Source: Hyphomicrobiales bacterium (lineage in GTDB: Bacteria; Pseudomonadota; Alphaproteobacteria; Rhizobiales; Xanthobacteraceae). From it: DNA of 20,508 nucleotides. This document shows, piece after piece, positions 8,387-15,361 of this stretch. Location of the stretch: assembly GCA_026400425.1 (NCBI GenBank), contig JAPLPC010000147.1, forward strand, positions 1 through 20,508. Reading direction: 5' to 3'. Numbering within the stretch: position 1 is the first letter of the stretch; every line of letters begins with the position of its first letter. Under the pieces are notes generated by a model. The model was given only the letters and a program-made list of their open reading frames with translations. It did not search any database and was not told where the DNA came from. A program made the translations under genes and the position numbers.

Positions 8387-10180
8387 ATGATCCGTATCGT
8401 TGCCTTCCTCATTGTGATCGCACTGCTGGCTTTCGGCGCTGCCTGGGTGGCCGACCAGACCGGCGACGTCGTGCTGTCCTGGGGCGGCTGGACACTGTCG
8501 ACCTCGCTGCCGGTATTCGTGCTGGCGCTCGGTCTCGTGATCGTCGCCGGCCTGCTGTCGCTGTGGCTCGCGTTCAGCCTGTGGCGGGCGCCGGCGCGCT
8601 ATCGCCGCCACCGCCGTGCCAAGCGTCAGGCGCGCGGTCGCCATGCCGTCACCCAGGGCTTGCTGGCCATCGGCCAGGGCGACGGTGCCGTGGCCAAGCG
8701 CCATGCCGGTGTCGCCAGACGCCTGGCATCGGATGATCCGCTGGCGCTGCTGCTGCATGCCCAGTCCGCCCAGCTCGATGGCGATCGCGCCGGGGCGCAT
8801 CGCGCGTTCCAGGCGATGGCGGAGCGGCAGGACACCCGCCTGCTCGGCCTGCGCGGCCTGTTCATCGAGGCGCAGCGCAGCGACGATCCGGTCGGCGCCG
8901 TGGCGCTGGCCGAAGAAGCGCTGAAGCTGGCGCCGAATTCCACCTGGGCGGCGCAGGCCGTGCTCGGCTTCCGCTGCGCGCAGTCGGATTGGACCGGCGC
9001 GCTGAAAATTCTCGACGCCAATCTGGCGTCCGGCCAGATCGATCGCGTCGGCTTCCGCCGCCAGCGCGGCGTGCTGCTGGCCGCCCGCGCGCTCGATCTC
9101 GAAACCAGGGATCGCGACCTTGCCCGCGACAGCGCCATGGAGGCCGTCCGGCTGGCTCCGACGCTGATTCCCGCCGCCGTGCTCGCCGCCCGGTTTCAGA
9201 GCGAGGCGCATCAGATCCGCCGCGCCATGAAGATCATCGAGACGGCCTGGCAAGCGCAGCCGCATCCGGATCTGGCCGACGCCTATGCCCATGTGAAACT
9301 CGGCGATTCCGCGCGCCAGCGGCTGCAGCGCGTCGAGACGCTGGCGGCCAAGGCGCCCGGCCATGTGGAAGGCGCGCTGGCCATCGCCCGCGCCGCCATC
9401 GACGCCGCCGAATTCGGCAAAGCGCGTGAGGCGCTGACACCGTTCATCGCCGAGCCGACCCAGCGCGTCGCCATGCTGATGGCCGAACTGGAACGCGCCG
9501 AACATGGCGACAGCGGCCGGGCCCGCGCCTGGACGCTGCGCGCCGTGCGCGCCCGCCATGATCCGGTCTGGACCGCCGACGGCTATGTGTCGGAACGCTG
9601 GCGCCCGGTGTCGCCGGTCAGCGGCCGCATCGATGCCTTCCAGTGGCAGCCGCCGCTGGCCGCGCTGCCGTCCGGCGACGCCGATCCGCTGGCCTCGCTG
9701 GACGCCGAGATCCTGCGCGAAACCGTGCTGGCGCCGCCGCGCCCTGCGTTGCAGCCGGTGGCCGAGCCGGCCTTGGCCGTGCCGATCGCCGACAAGCCGC
9801 GGGAGCCCATCCTGACACCGGCGGCTGGGCCCAAGCCCGATGAGAAGTCTGAAGCGGAGCCCAAATCGGAGTTCAAGCCGGAGCTCAAACCTGAGCCAGA
9901 GCCTGAGCCCGAAGCAGATCCGGAGCCGGACAACACCGCTTTCGACAACCCGCCCGCGCCGCGCCCGGAGCCCGCGCCGACCCCGGTGTTTCGCTCCCGC
10001 GCCGATCTCGGCAAGGATGCCAAACCCGCGGCAGCCATCCCCGCCGTGATCCCGCTCGTCCGCGCGCCGGACGATCCCGGGGTGGACGACGACGATCGTT
10101 ACCGCGACGAATTCGCCGAACTCAACGCAGGCCAGCAACAAGGCGGCTGGCGCGGCTTCCTGCGCCGCCTGGGCGGCTAG
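8387..10180 (+). CDS. hemY: HemY-family tetratricopeptide membrane protein
   Basis: A 597-residue inner membrane protein of the HemY (HemY_N, COG3898) family, which accompanies late heme genes but whose biochemical role is not settled; it is unrelated to the Gram-positive protoporphyrinogen oxidase of the same name. It has transmembrane helices at about 3-20 and 41-64, with an aromatic-rich loop between (VVLSWGGW). A basic stretch follows (RYRRHRRAKRQARGRH), then helical TPR-like repeats (about 85-410) with family words EEALKLAPNSTWA, ERWRPVSPVSG and FQW. The C-terminal tail is long and rich in Pro and Glu, ending WRGFLRRLGG. ATG 8387 follows the mitofilin stop by 7 bases. The tail is what makes the protein long. 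Confidence 0.9.
   Translation: MIRIVAFLIVIALLAFGAAWVADQTGDVVLSWGGWTLSTSLPVFVLALGLVIVAGLLSLWLAFSLWRAPARYRRHRRAKRQARGRHAVTQGLLAIGQGDGAVAKRHAGVARRLASDDPLALLLHAQSAQLDGDRAGAHRAFQAMAERQDTRLLGLRGLFIEAQRSDDPVGAVALAEEALKLAPNSTWAAQAVLGFRCAQSDWTGALKILDANLASGQIDRVGFRRQRGVLLAARALDLETRDRDLARDSAMEAVRLAPTLIPAAVLAARFQSEAHQIRRAMKIIETAWQAQPHPDLADAYAHVKLGDSARQRLQRVETLAAKAPGHVEGALAIARAAIDAAEFGKAREALTPFIAEPTQRVAMLMAELERAEHGDSGRARAWTLRAVRARHDPVWTADGYVSERWRPVSPVSGRIDAFQWQPPLAALPSGDADPLASLDAEILRETVLAPPRPALQPVAEPALAVPIADKPREPILTPAAGPKPDEKSEAEPKSEFKPELKPEPEPEPEADPEPDNTAFDNPPAPRPEPAPTPVFRSRADLGKDAKPAAAIPAVIPLVRAPDDPGVDDDDRYRDEFAELNAGQQQGGWRGFLRRLGG
9834..9935 (+). repeat. Pro-Glu-Lys low-complexity coding tract in hemY
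   Basis: Codons here alternate Lys/Glu/Pro (KSEAEPKSEFKPELKPEPEP, then EPEADPEP), a disordered acidic linker near residues 483-516. The hexamer GAGCC(C/A/T/G) recurs through it. Probably a spacer made by slippage. Confidence 0.6.
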
Positions 10181-10203
10181 GGTTGCAATCGGTCGGGAAC
10201 GTT

Positions 10204-10227
10204 CCCTCTCCGGCAAGCGGGGGAGGG
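10204..10227. repeat. Single arm of intergenic repeat family A
   Basis: CCCTCTCCGGC, AAG, then CGGGGGAGGG closely resembles the left arm at 3000-3023 and is itself an imperfect hairpin. It lies 23 bases after the hemY stop and may serve as its terminator. No partner arm is seen before the tRNA. Confidence 0.6.
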
Positions 10228-10335
10228 AGCCAAACGACCATCGCGCGGCCCCAGTCTCGCCTTGCAAAACCGGGGAGCGAACGATATCAGAGCCCTATCG
10301 CGACCGGCTGCCCAGCCGAATCGCGACCATGGTTC

Positions 10336-10411
10336 GCCGCAATAGCTCAGTTGGTAGAGCACGTCATTCGTAATGACGGGGTCACAGGTTCGAGTCCTGT
10401 TTGCGGCACCA
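10336..10411 (+). tRNA. tRNA-Thr (anticodon CGT)
   Basis: The cloverleaf is complete. The acceptor stem GCCGCAA pairs with TTGCGGC (7 pairs). The D arm is GCTC/GAGC, and the anticodon stem CGTCA/TGACG carries loop TTCGTAA. The T arm is ACAGG/CCTGT with loop TTCGAGT. Discriminator A is followed by an encoded CCA (10409-10411). Anticodon CGT at 10369-10371 reads ACG (threonine). It lies between hemY and proA. Confidence 0.98.
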
Positions 10412-10517
10412 TCGATCTACGGCGCTTCGCCGGGACCTTTTGCTCCCGCGCTTTGACCTTCGCGCTTCGACGCCCTATTTTACCCCGATAGTTCCGCATC
10501 TTACCCCCGAGCCTCCC

Positions 10518-11810
10518 ATGTCCGCCTCGCTGAAAGCCATCGACGGATCGGCTGATCTGCCGGTTCTGATGAACGACCTCGCTGCGCGCGCCCGCGCGGC
10601 AGCCCGGGTGCTGGCGGTGGCGCCGACGGCGCAGAAGAATCGCGCGCTGGCGGCAATGGAGGCGGCGATCCGCGCTGGCGCTGCGGCGATTCTGGCGGCC
10701 AATGCCGAGGACGTCGCCGAGGTCCGCGCCAATGGTGCGACCGCGGCGTTCATCGACCGCCTGACCCTGACCGAGGCGCGCGTGCAGGCGATGGCGGATG
10801 GCATTCGCGTCATCCATGACATCGCCGATCCCGTCGGGCGTGTGTCCGAGAGCTGGCAGCGGCCGAATGGCATGACCATCGAGCGGGTCCGGGTGCCGCT
10901 CGGCGTCGTCGGGGTGATCTTCGAGAGCCGGCCGAATGTCGCGGCCGATGCCGGCGTGCTGTGCCTGAAGTCGGGCAATGCGGTGATCTTGCGCGGTGGC
11001 TCCGACAGTTTTCGCTCCTGCCGCGCCATTCATGAATGCCTGGTGCAGGGCCTGCGCGAAGCCGGGCTGCCGGAAGCGGCGATCTCGCTGGTGCCGACGC
11101 GCGACCGTGCGGCGGTGGGATTGCTGCTGACTGGTTTGAATGGCGGGGTCGATGTGATCGTGCCGCGCGGCGGCAAGAGCCTGGTCGCACGTGTCGAGGC
11201 GGAGGCGCGGGTGCCGGTGTTTGCGCATCTCGAAGGCGTCAATCACATCTATGTGGATCGTGCCGCCAAACTCGATATGGCGAAGGCGATCGTACTGAAT
11301 GCGAAGATGCGGCGGCCCGGCGTCTGTGGCGCCACCGAAACGCTGCTGATCGATCGCGCCGTGGCCGGCACGCATCTGCAGCCGCTGGTGGCGTTGCTGC
11401 TCGATGCCGGCTGCGAAGTGCGCGGCGATGCCGCCGTGCAGGCCTCCGACGGACGCGTGAAAGCCGCGACCGATGCCGATTGGGACACCGAATACGAGGA
11501 TGCGATCATTTCCGCGCGCGTGGTCGATGGGCTCGACGATGCGCTGGCGCATATTCACGCGCACTCCTCGCATCACACCGATGCGGTCGTGACCGAAGAC
11601 GATGCGGTGGCGACGCGGTTTCTCAACGAAGTCGATTCCGCCATCGTGCTGCATAACGCCTCGACGCAATTCGCCGATGGCGGCGAGTTCGGCTTCGGGG
11701 CCGAAATCGGAATCGCCACCGGCAAATTCCACGCCCGCGGCCCGGTTGGCGCCGAGCAATTGACCAGCTTCAAATATCGCGTCCATGGCACCGGGCAGAC
11801 CCGGCCATGA
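10518..11810 (+). CDS. proA: Glutamate-5-semialdehyde dehydrogenase (gamma-glutamyl phosphate reductase)
   Basis: Second step of proline synthesis: NADPH reduces gamma-glutamyl phosphate to glutamate semialdehyde. In the 430-residue reading the aldehyde dehydrogenase fold is clear: PLGVVGVIFESRPNVAADAG (127-146), LKSGNAVILRGGSDS (150-164), VIVPRGGK (213-220), AHLEGVNHIYVD (236-247) and the catalytic cysteine C270 in RRPGVCGATETLL. The start is ATG 10518; no strong ribosome binding site is evident. The frame is open further upstream, into the tRNA, and that extension is not credible. Its stop overlaps the nadD start by 4 bases (ATGA). Its usual partner proB is not adjacent here; the tRNA precedes instead. 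Confidence 0.97.
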   Translation: MSASLKAIDGSADLPVLMNDLAARARAAARVLAVAPTAQKNRALAAMEAAIRAGAAAILAANAEDVAEVRANGATAAFIDRLTLTEARVQAMADGIRVIHDIADPVGRVSESWQRPNGMTIERVRVPLGVVGVIFESRPNVAADAGVLCLKSGNAVILRGGSDSFRSCRAIHECLVQGLREAGLPEAAISLVPTRDRAAVGLLLTGLNGGVDVIVPRGGKSLVARVEAEARVPVFAHLEGVNHIYVDRAAKLDMAKAIVLNAKMRRPGVCGATETLLIDRAVAGTHLQPLVALLLDAGCEVRGDAAVQASDGRVKAATDADWDTEYEDAIISARVVDGLDDALAHIHAHSSHHTDAVVTEDDAVATRFLNEVDSAIVLHNASTQFADGGEFGFGAEIGIATGKFHARGPVGAEQLTSFKYRVHGTGQTRP

Positions 11811-12466
11811 GCGACGGCCTGCGGGCGCCGCGATCACCGGTCTATCGGCACGGCTTTCCGCCGATGGCGCCCGGCTTGCGGATCGGGCTGCTCGGCGGAT
11901 CGTTCAATCCGCCCCACGCCGCCCATCGCGCCGCGACCTTGTTCGCCATGAAGCGGCTGCAGCTGGATGTCGTCTGGTGGCTGGTGTCGCCGGGTAACCC
12001 ACTGAAGGATCGCGGTAATCTGCACGATCTCGCCGAGCGTGCCGAGGCGGCCGCCAGGGTCGCGAACCATCCGCGGATCGTCATCAGCTGTCTCGAAAGC
12101 GTCATCGGCACCCGCTATACGATCGACACTATCATTCATCTCGGCCGGCGATGCCCGCAAGCACGATTCGTCTGGATCATGGGAGCCGACAATCTCGCCC
12201 AGTTTCACCGCTGGGGGCGCTGGCAGGAGATTGCGCAGCGGATTCCGCTCGCCATCATCAATCGCGCTTCGTCGGATCCGGCCTCGCAAGGTTGCCGGGC
12301 CCTGTCCGCAAGAGCGCCGCACGCTTTCGCCCGTTTTCGTGTCCCGGAGCACCGATCCAGGTCGCTGGTGACGCGGAAGGCGCCCGCATGGACGTTCCTG
12401 ACCGGCCTGAAACTGACCCTGTCCTCGACCCGGCTGCGGAACCCGGACGGCAGCTGGAAAAGCTGA
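11807..12466 (+). CDS. nadD: Nicotinate-nucleotide adenylyltransferase
   Basis: Adenylates nicotinate mononucleotide to deamido-NAD. The 219 residues include LLGGSFNPPHAAHRAA (28-43), SPGNPLKD (61-68), TRYTIDT (102-108), WIMGADNLAQFHRW (123-136) and the C-terminal nucleotide motif SSTRLR (206-211). The nucleotidyltransferase (H/T)xGH motif reads HAAH (37-40), that is alanine instead of glycine in its third position; both histidines remain, so I expect an active enzyme. There is a roughly 20-residue leader before the first strand. Translationally coupled to proA through an ATGA overlap; the start could alternatively be the ATG at 11864. Confidence 0.93.
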   Translation: MSDGLRAPRSPVYRHGFPPMAPGLRIGLLGGSFNPPHAAHRAATLFAMKRLQLDVVWWLVSPGNPLKDRGNLHDLAERAEAAARVANHPRIVISCLESVIGTRYTIDTIIHLGRRCPQARFVWIMGADNLAQFHRWGRWQEIAQRIPLAIINRASSDPASQGCRALSARAPHAFARFRVPEHRSRSLVTRKAPAWTFLTGLKLTLSSTRLRNPDGSWKS

Positions 12467-12540
12467 GTCAAAACGCGAGTCCCCTGCAACCACGAGACGT
12501 GCTAGGATGTTCGCATGCTGGACCAAGGGTCCGGCAACCC

Positions 12541-12554
12541 CATATGCGTATATG
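12541..12554. promoter_or_regulatory. AT-rich inverted repeat upstream of rsfS
   Basis: CATAT, GCGT, ATATG forms a 5-base inverted repeat in an otherwise GC-rich 137-base spacer between nadD and rsfS, about 50 bases before the proposed rsfS start. It could be part of a promoter or operator. Evidence is only the symmetry and base composition. Confidence 0.25.
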
Positions 12555-12589
12555 ATCAACCGGGCGCCGGATTCGGCGATCCCCCACCG

Positions 12590-12595
12590 AAAGGA
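12590..12595 (+). promoter_or_regulatory. Ribosome binding site deciding the rsfS start
   Basis: AAAGGA is followed after 8 bases by CTG (12604), in frame with RsfS. No comparable site precedes the TTG at 12712. Confidence 0.55.
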
Positions 12596-12603
12596 ATGGT
12601 CAC

Positions 12604-13311
12604 CTGGCCACCTCATCGTCCAAGTCCGGCACTTCAAAGTCCGTCGCTTCAAAGTCCGGCATTTCAAAGTCCGGCGCTGCCAAGAAGGCTTCGTCGAAAG
12701 CTGCCGCTGCATTGAAAACCGCTTCATCCGAAAAGAAGGCTTCGGTGAAGTCCGCTTCCGCCAAGAAGGCTCCAGCCGGAAAGGCTGCGGCTGACAAGGA
12801 TGCGAAGAAAGCTCCGGCCAAGAAGGTTACCAAGGTCGCCGCTGCGCCGAAGAAAGCTGTAGCTCCCAAATCAACCAAACCGACCGCGAGCAAGGCCGTC
12901 ATCGGCAAGAAGCCCGCGCCGAAGAAAGCCGTCGCCGCAGATGCCGTGCGTGACAGCGCGACCGAGACGTTGAAGCTGGTGCTGGCGCGCCTCGACGACA
13001 TGAAGGCCGAAGAGACCGTCACCATCGACCTGCGCGGCAAGTCGGCTTTCTCCGATTATCTCGTCGTCACCACCGGACGATCGAACCGCCACGTCGGCGC
13101 CGTCGCGGAGAATGTCGCCAAGGGTCTCAAGGAAGCGGGACAGAAGAAGCTGCACGTCGAAGGCATGACCAATTGCGATTGGGTGCTGATCGATACCGGC
13201 GAAGTCATCCTGCATGTGTTCCGCCCGGAAGTGCGCGAGTTCTACAATATCGAGCGGCTCTGGGCGCAGCCCGGTCCGGACGAATCGCGCGTCAGCCTGA
13301 AGGCGGTTTGA
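12604..13311 (+). CDS. rsfS: Ribosome silencing factor RsfS with long Lys/Ala/Ser-rich N-terminal tail
   Basis: RsfS (DUF143) binds ribosomal protein L14 (uL14) and blocks subunit joining. The C-terminal domain is clear: LDLRGK-type TIDLRGKSAFSDYLVVTTG, SNRHVGAVAENV, HVEGMTNCDWVLIDTGEVILHVFRPEVREFY and LW near the end. Before it lies a tail of over 100 residues with AKKA, SKSG and APKK units, resembling histone-H1-type basic tails. The first conventional in-frame start is TTG at 12712, but the repetitive coding pattern continues in frame upstream to 12607 and the frame has a stop at 12553. The only candidate with a good ribosome binding site is CTG at 12604, giving 235 residues. I adopt it with caution; with TTG the protein has 199. 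Family members commonly have 105-140. Confidence 0.85.
   Translation: MATSSSKSGTSKSVASKSGISKSGAAKKASSKAAAALKTASSEKKASVKSASAKKAPAGKAAADKDAKKAPAKKVTKVAAAPKKAVAPKSTKPTASKAVIGKKPAPKKAVAADAVRDSATETLKLVLARLDDMKAEETVTIDLRGKSAFSDYLVVTTGRSNRHVGAVAENVAKGLKEAGQKKLHVEGMTNCDWVLIDTGEVILHVFRPEVREFYNIERLWAQPGPDESRVSLKAV
12619..12678 (+). repeat. Four tandem 15-base units in the rsfS leader
   Basis: Four consecutive 15-mers of the form TC(C/A)AAGTCCG(G/T)C(A/G)(C/T)T encode SKSGT, SKSVA, SKSGI and SKSGA. They stay in frame with RsfS, which argues that this segment is translated. A slippage-prone tract. Confidence 0.85.
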
Positions 13312-13322
13312 CTCCGTAAACT

Positions 13323-13433
13323 GTAGGGTGGGCAAAGGCGCGAAGCGCCGTGCCCACCTCAAGCCTTTGAACAGATCGATCGTGGACAGATCGATCGTGA
13401 GGCGGTGGGCACGCTTTGCTTTGCCCACCCTAC
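13323..13433. repeat. Intergenic inverted repeat (family B, copy 1) with internal tandem repeat
   Basis: Arm 1 (13323-13358, GTAGGGTGGGCAAAGG... then GTGCCCACC) and arm 2 (13403-13433, GGTGGGCACG... then CCCACCCTAC) are imperfect reverse complements; each arm also contains its own smaller complementary ends. Between them a perfect tandem pair of ACAGATCGATCGTG(G/A) occupies 13371-13400. The element fills the rsfS-rlmH gap. Repeats with GTAGGGTGGGCAAAG ends are common in Bradyrhizobiaceae genomes. A degenerate copy lies at 17031-17117. Confidence 0.8.
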
Positions 13434-13461
13434 GGGACGGCGATCATGTTAGGCTCTGCCG

Positions 13462-13944
13462 ATGCATCTCCTCGTCATCTCCATCGGCAAACTCAAGCAA
13501 GGCCCGGAACGCGAACTGGCCGAGCGGTATCGCGAACGGTTCGACGATATCGGGCGCAAGCTCGGCTTCCGCAGCTTGACCATCCATGAGATTCCGGAGA
13601 GCCGGGCGCGCGATACGGCGACCCGGATGGCCGAGGAGGGCGCGGCGATCGCCGCACTGATTCCGGATAAGGCGATCCTCGTCACTCTGGACGAGCGCGG
13701 CTCGAGCATTGATAGCGCCGGCTTTGCCCGTCATGTTGGCAAGGCACGGGACGAATCGGTGTCACATTATGTTTTTGTCATCGGCGGCGCCGACGGACTT
13801 TCGCCCGAATTGCGGCGCAAAGCCAAACTCAGCATCGCCTTCGGCGCGGCGACCTGGCCGCACCAGTTGGTTCGCGTCATGGTCTTGGAACAGATTTACC
13901 GGGCGGCCACCATTCTTGCTGGTCACCCCTATCATCGCGTGTAA
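13462..13944 (+). CDS. rlmH: 23S rRNA (pseudouridine-1915-N3)-methyltransferase RlmH
   Basis: SPOUT-class, SAM-dependent enzyme that methylates pseudouridine 1915 in helix 69 of 23S rRNA. The 160 residues match the family length and order: MHLLVISIGKLKQGPE at the start, LDERGSSIDSAGFA, the SAM-binding knot segment FVIGGADGLSPELRRKA (about 109-125), and the C-terminal HQLVRVMVLEQIYRAATILA followed by GHPYHRV. ATG at 13462 lies 28 bases after repeat family B. It forms part of the rsfS-rlmH ribosome-maturation pair and is followed closely by the envC-like gene. Confidence 0.97.
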   Translation: MHLLVISIGKLKQGPERELAERYRERFDDIGRKLGFRSLTIHEIPESRARDTATRMAEEGAAIAALIPDKAILVTLDERGSSIDSAGFARHVGKARDESVSHYVFVIGGADGLSPELRRKAKLSIAFGAATWPHQLVRVMVLEQIYRAATILAGHPYHRV

Positions 13945-13963
13945 AGGCGCTTTCGAAACCTTG

Positions 13964-15361
13964 ATGCTGTCGCTGCGGCCATCTCACCGTGACTTCGGAC
14001 GACGTGCCGCGTCGGTTCCGGTCGTGCTGCTGTCTGCAGGCCTGGTCGGTATCGGCATCGAATCCGCCACTGCGCAGACGGCGCCGCTATTGCAACAGCC
14101 AGTGTCGCAACAGCAGGACGCCGCAGCGCCGGCGACGGATCTCATTCGCCAGCGCGAACAGGAATTGCAGGCGGCGCGCGAGCAGCAGCAGAAGGCGGCA
14201 GAGCTTCAGGCCAAACTGAAAGCCGACATTGCGGCGATCGGTCAGGATCGCGGCAAGCTCAATCAGCAATTGATCGACATCGCCGCGCGTGTGCGCGGCG
14301 TCGAAGCCAAGATCGACGATGCGGAAGGTCGGTTGCGTCCGCTCGACGCGCGCGAACGCGAAATCAGGACGTCGCTCGATTCGCGCCGCGGCGAGATTGC
14401 CGAAGTTCTCGCAGCACTGCAGCGCGCCGGTCGTCGTGCGCCGCCGGCTTTGCTGGTACGCCCCGAAGATGCCTTGCAGTCGTTGCGGACGGCGATGCTG
14501 CTTGGCGCGGTGGTGCCGGACATGCGCGGGCGGGCCGAGAAGCTGGCCGCCGATCTCGGCGAACTGGTGAATGTGCGCAAAGTGATTTCCAGCGAGCGCG
14601 ATCAACTCGCGCTCGATCGCGACAAGCTCAAGGAAGAGCAGGCCCGCCTCGCCTCGTTCACCACCGAGCGGCAGCGCCAACTCGCGGCCGTCGAAAAAGA
14701 CATGGATGCGGAGAACGCGCGGGCCGTCGCCCTGGCGCGTCAGGTGGACAGCCTGCAGGGGCTGGTCGCCAAGATGGAGCAGGAGTCCAAGGCGGCGGCC
14801 AAGGCAGCCCAGACCGCGAGCTTGCAAGGCACCCCGGCCGATCTCGCCAACGGCAAGCCGAATGTCGAGGGTCTCAAGAATGCCGGCCGCATGGCACCGG
14901 CGATCGCCTTCGCTTCGGCCAAAGGGCTGCTGGCAATGCCGGTCAACGGCATCCGGCTGCGGAACTATGGCGCTGCGGATGGTGTCGGTGGCATCGAAAA
15001 GGGCATCTCGCTGGCCGCGCGCGCGGGCGCGCAGGTCACAACCCCGTGTGATGGCTGGGTGGTCTATTCCGGACCGTTCCGCAGCTACGGACAACTCTTG
15101 ATCCTCAATGCCGGTGGCGGATATCATATCCTGATCGCCGGGATGGAGCGTATATCGGTGAACATTGGTCAGTTCGTGCTGGCCGGGGAACCCATCGCGG
15201 TGATGGGGGCGTCTTCCCGGGTAGCCTCGGTGCTTGCAGCTGCAACGCCGACTGCTAATGCAAGCCAACCTGTGCTTTATATCGAGTTCCGTAAGGCCGG
15301 CACTCCAATTGATCCTGGTCCCTGGTGGGCCGCTAACGAAGGCGAAAAGGTTCGCGGATGA
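13964..15361 (+). CDS. EnvC-like murein hydrolase activator with degenerate LytM (M23) domain
   Basis: Predicted exported activator of division amidases. The 465-residue reading has a basic N-terminus and hydrophobic signal (about 18-38, ending ATAQ), two long coiled-coil regions (about 60-155 and 190-285) and a C-terminal LytM/M23 fold (about 320-452: GISLAARAGAQVTTPCDGWV, YGQLLILNAGGGYHIL). The zinc-ligand positions are replaced: HxxxD reads EKGIS (345-349) and HxH reads VLY before IEF (437-442), so it should not cut peptidoglycan itself. That is the known state of EnvC-type activators. ATG 13964 lies 19 bases after the rlmH stop, with AAAGG rather far upstream; TTG 13961 is an alternative. 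Its stop overlaps ctpA (ATGA), implying coupling. Confidence 0.9.
   Translation: MLSLRPSHRDFGRRAASVPVVLLSAGLVGIGIESATAQTAPLLQQPVSQQQDAAAPATDLIRQREQELQAAREQQQKAAELQAKLKADIAAIGQDRGKLNQQLIDIAARVRGVEAKIDDAEGRLRPLDAREREIRTSLDSRRGEIAEVLAALQRAGRRAPPALLVRPEDALQSLRTAMLLGAVVPDMRGRAEKLAADLGELVNVRKVISSERDQLALDRDKLKEEQARLASFTTERQRQLAAVEKDMDAENARAVALARQVDSLQGLVAKMEQESKAAAKAAQTASLQGTPADLANGKPNVEGLKNAGRMAPAIAFASAKGLLAMPVNGIRLRNYGAADGVGGIEKGISLAARAGAQVTTPCDGWVVYSGPFRSYGQLLILNAGGGYHILIAGMERISVNIGQFVLAGEPIAVMGASSRVASVLAAATPTANASQPVLYIEFRKAGTPIDPGPWWAANEGEKVRG

Noticed and set aside
8027..10267. 746-codon open frame on the minus strand opposite hemY
   Set aside because: It runs antisense to clear HemY coding sequence, is Arg/His/Gly-rich without motifs, and is the usual by-product of high-GC third-position bias.
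10183..10491. Plus-strand open frame across the tRNA-Thr
   Set aside because: Its middle is simply the translated tRNA (IAQLVEH...GSSPV pattern).
10347..11837. 496-codon minus-strand frame opposite proA
   Set aside because: Antisense shadow of proA with its complete catalytic signatures; it also crosses the tRNA gene.
12619..12678. Possible CRISPR-like array
   Set aside because: The 15-base units are directly adjacent with no spacers and are in frame with a protein.
12515..12715. Separate 66-codon plus-strand frame with QSPSLQSP-type repeats
   Set aside because: It is another reading frame of the 15-base repeats; the RsfS frame gives a pattern continuous with the known protein.
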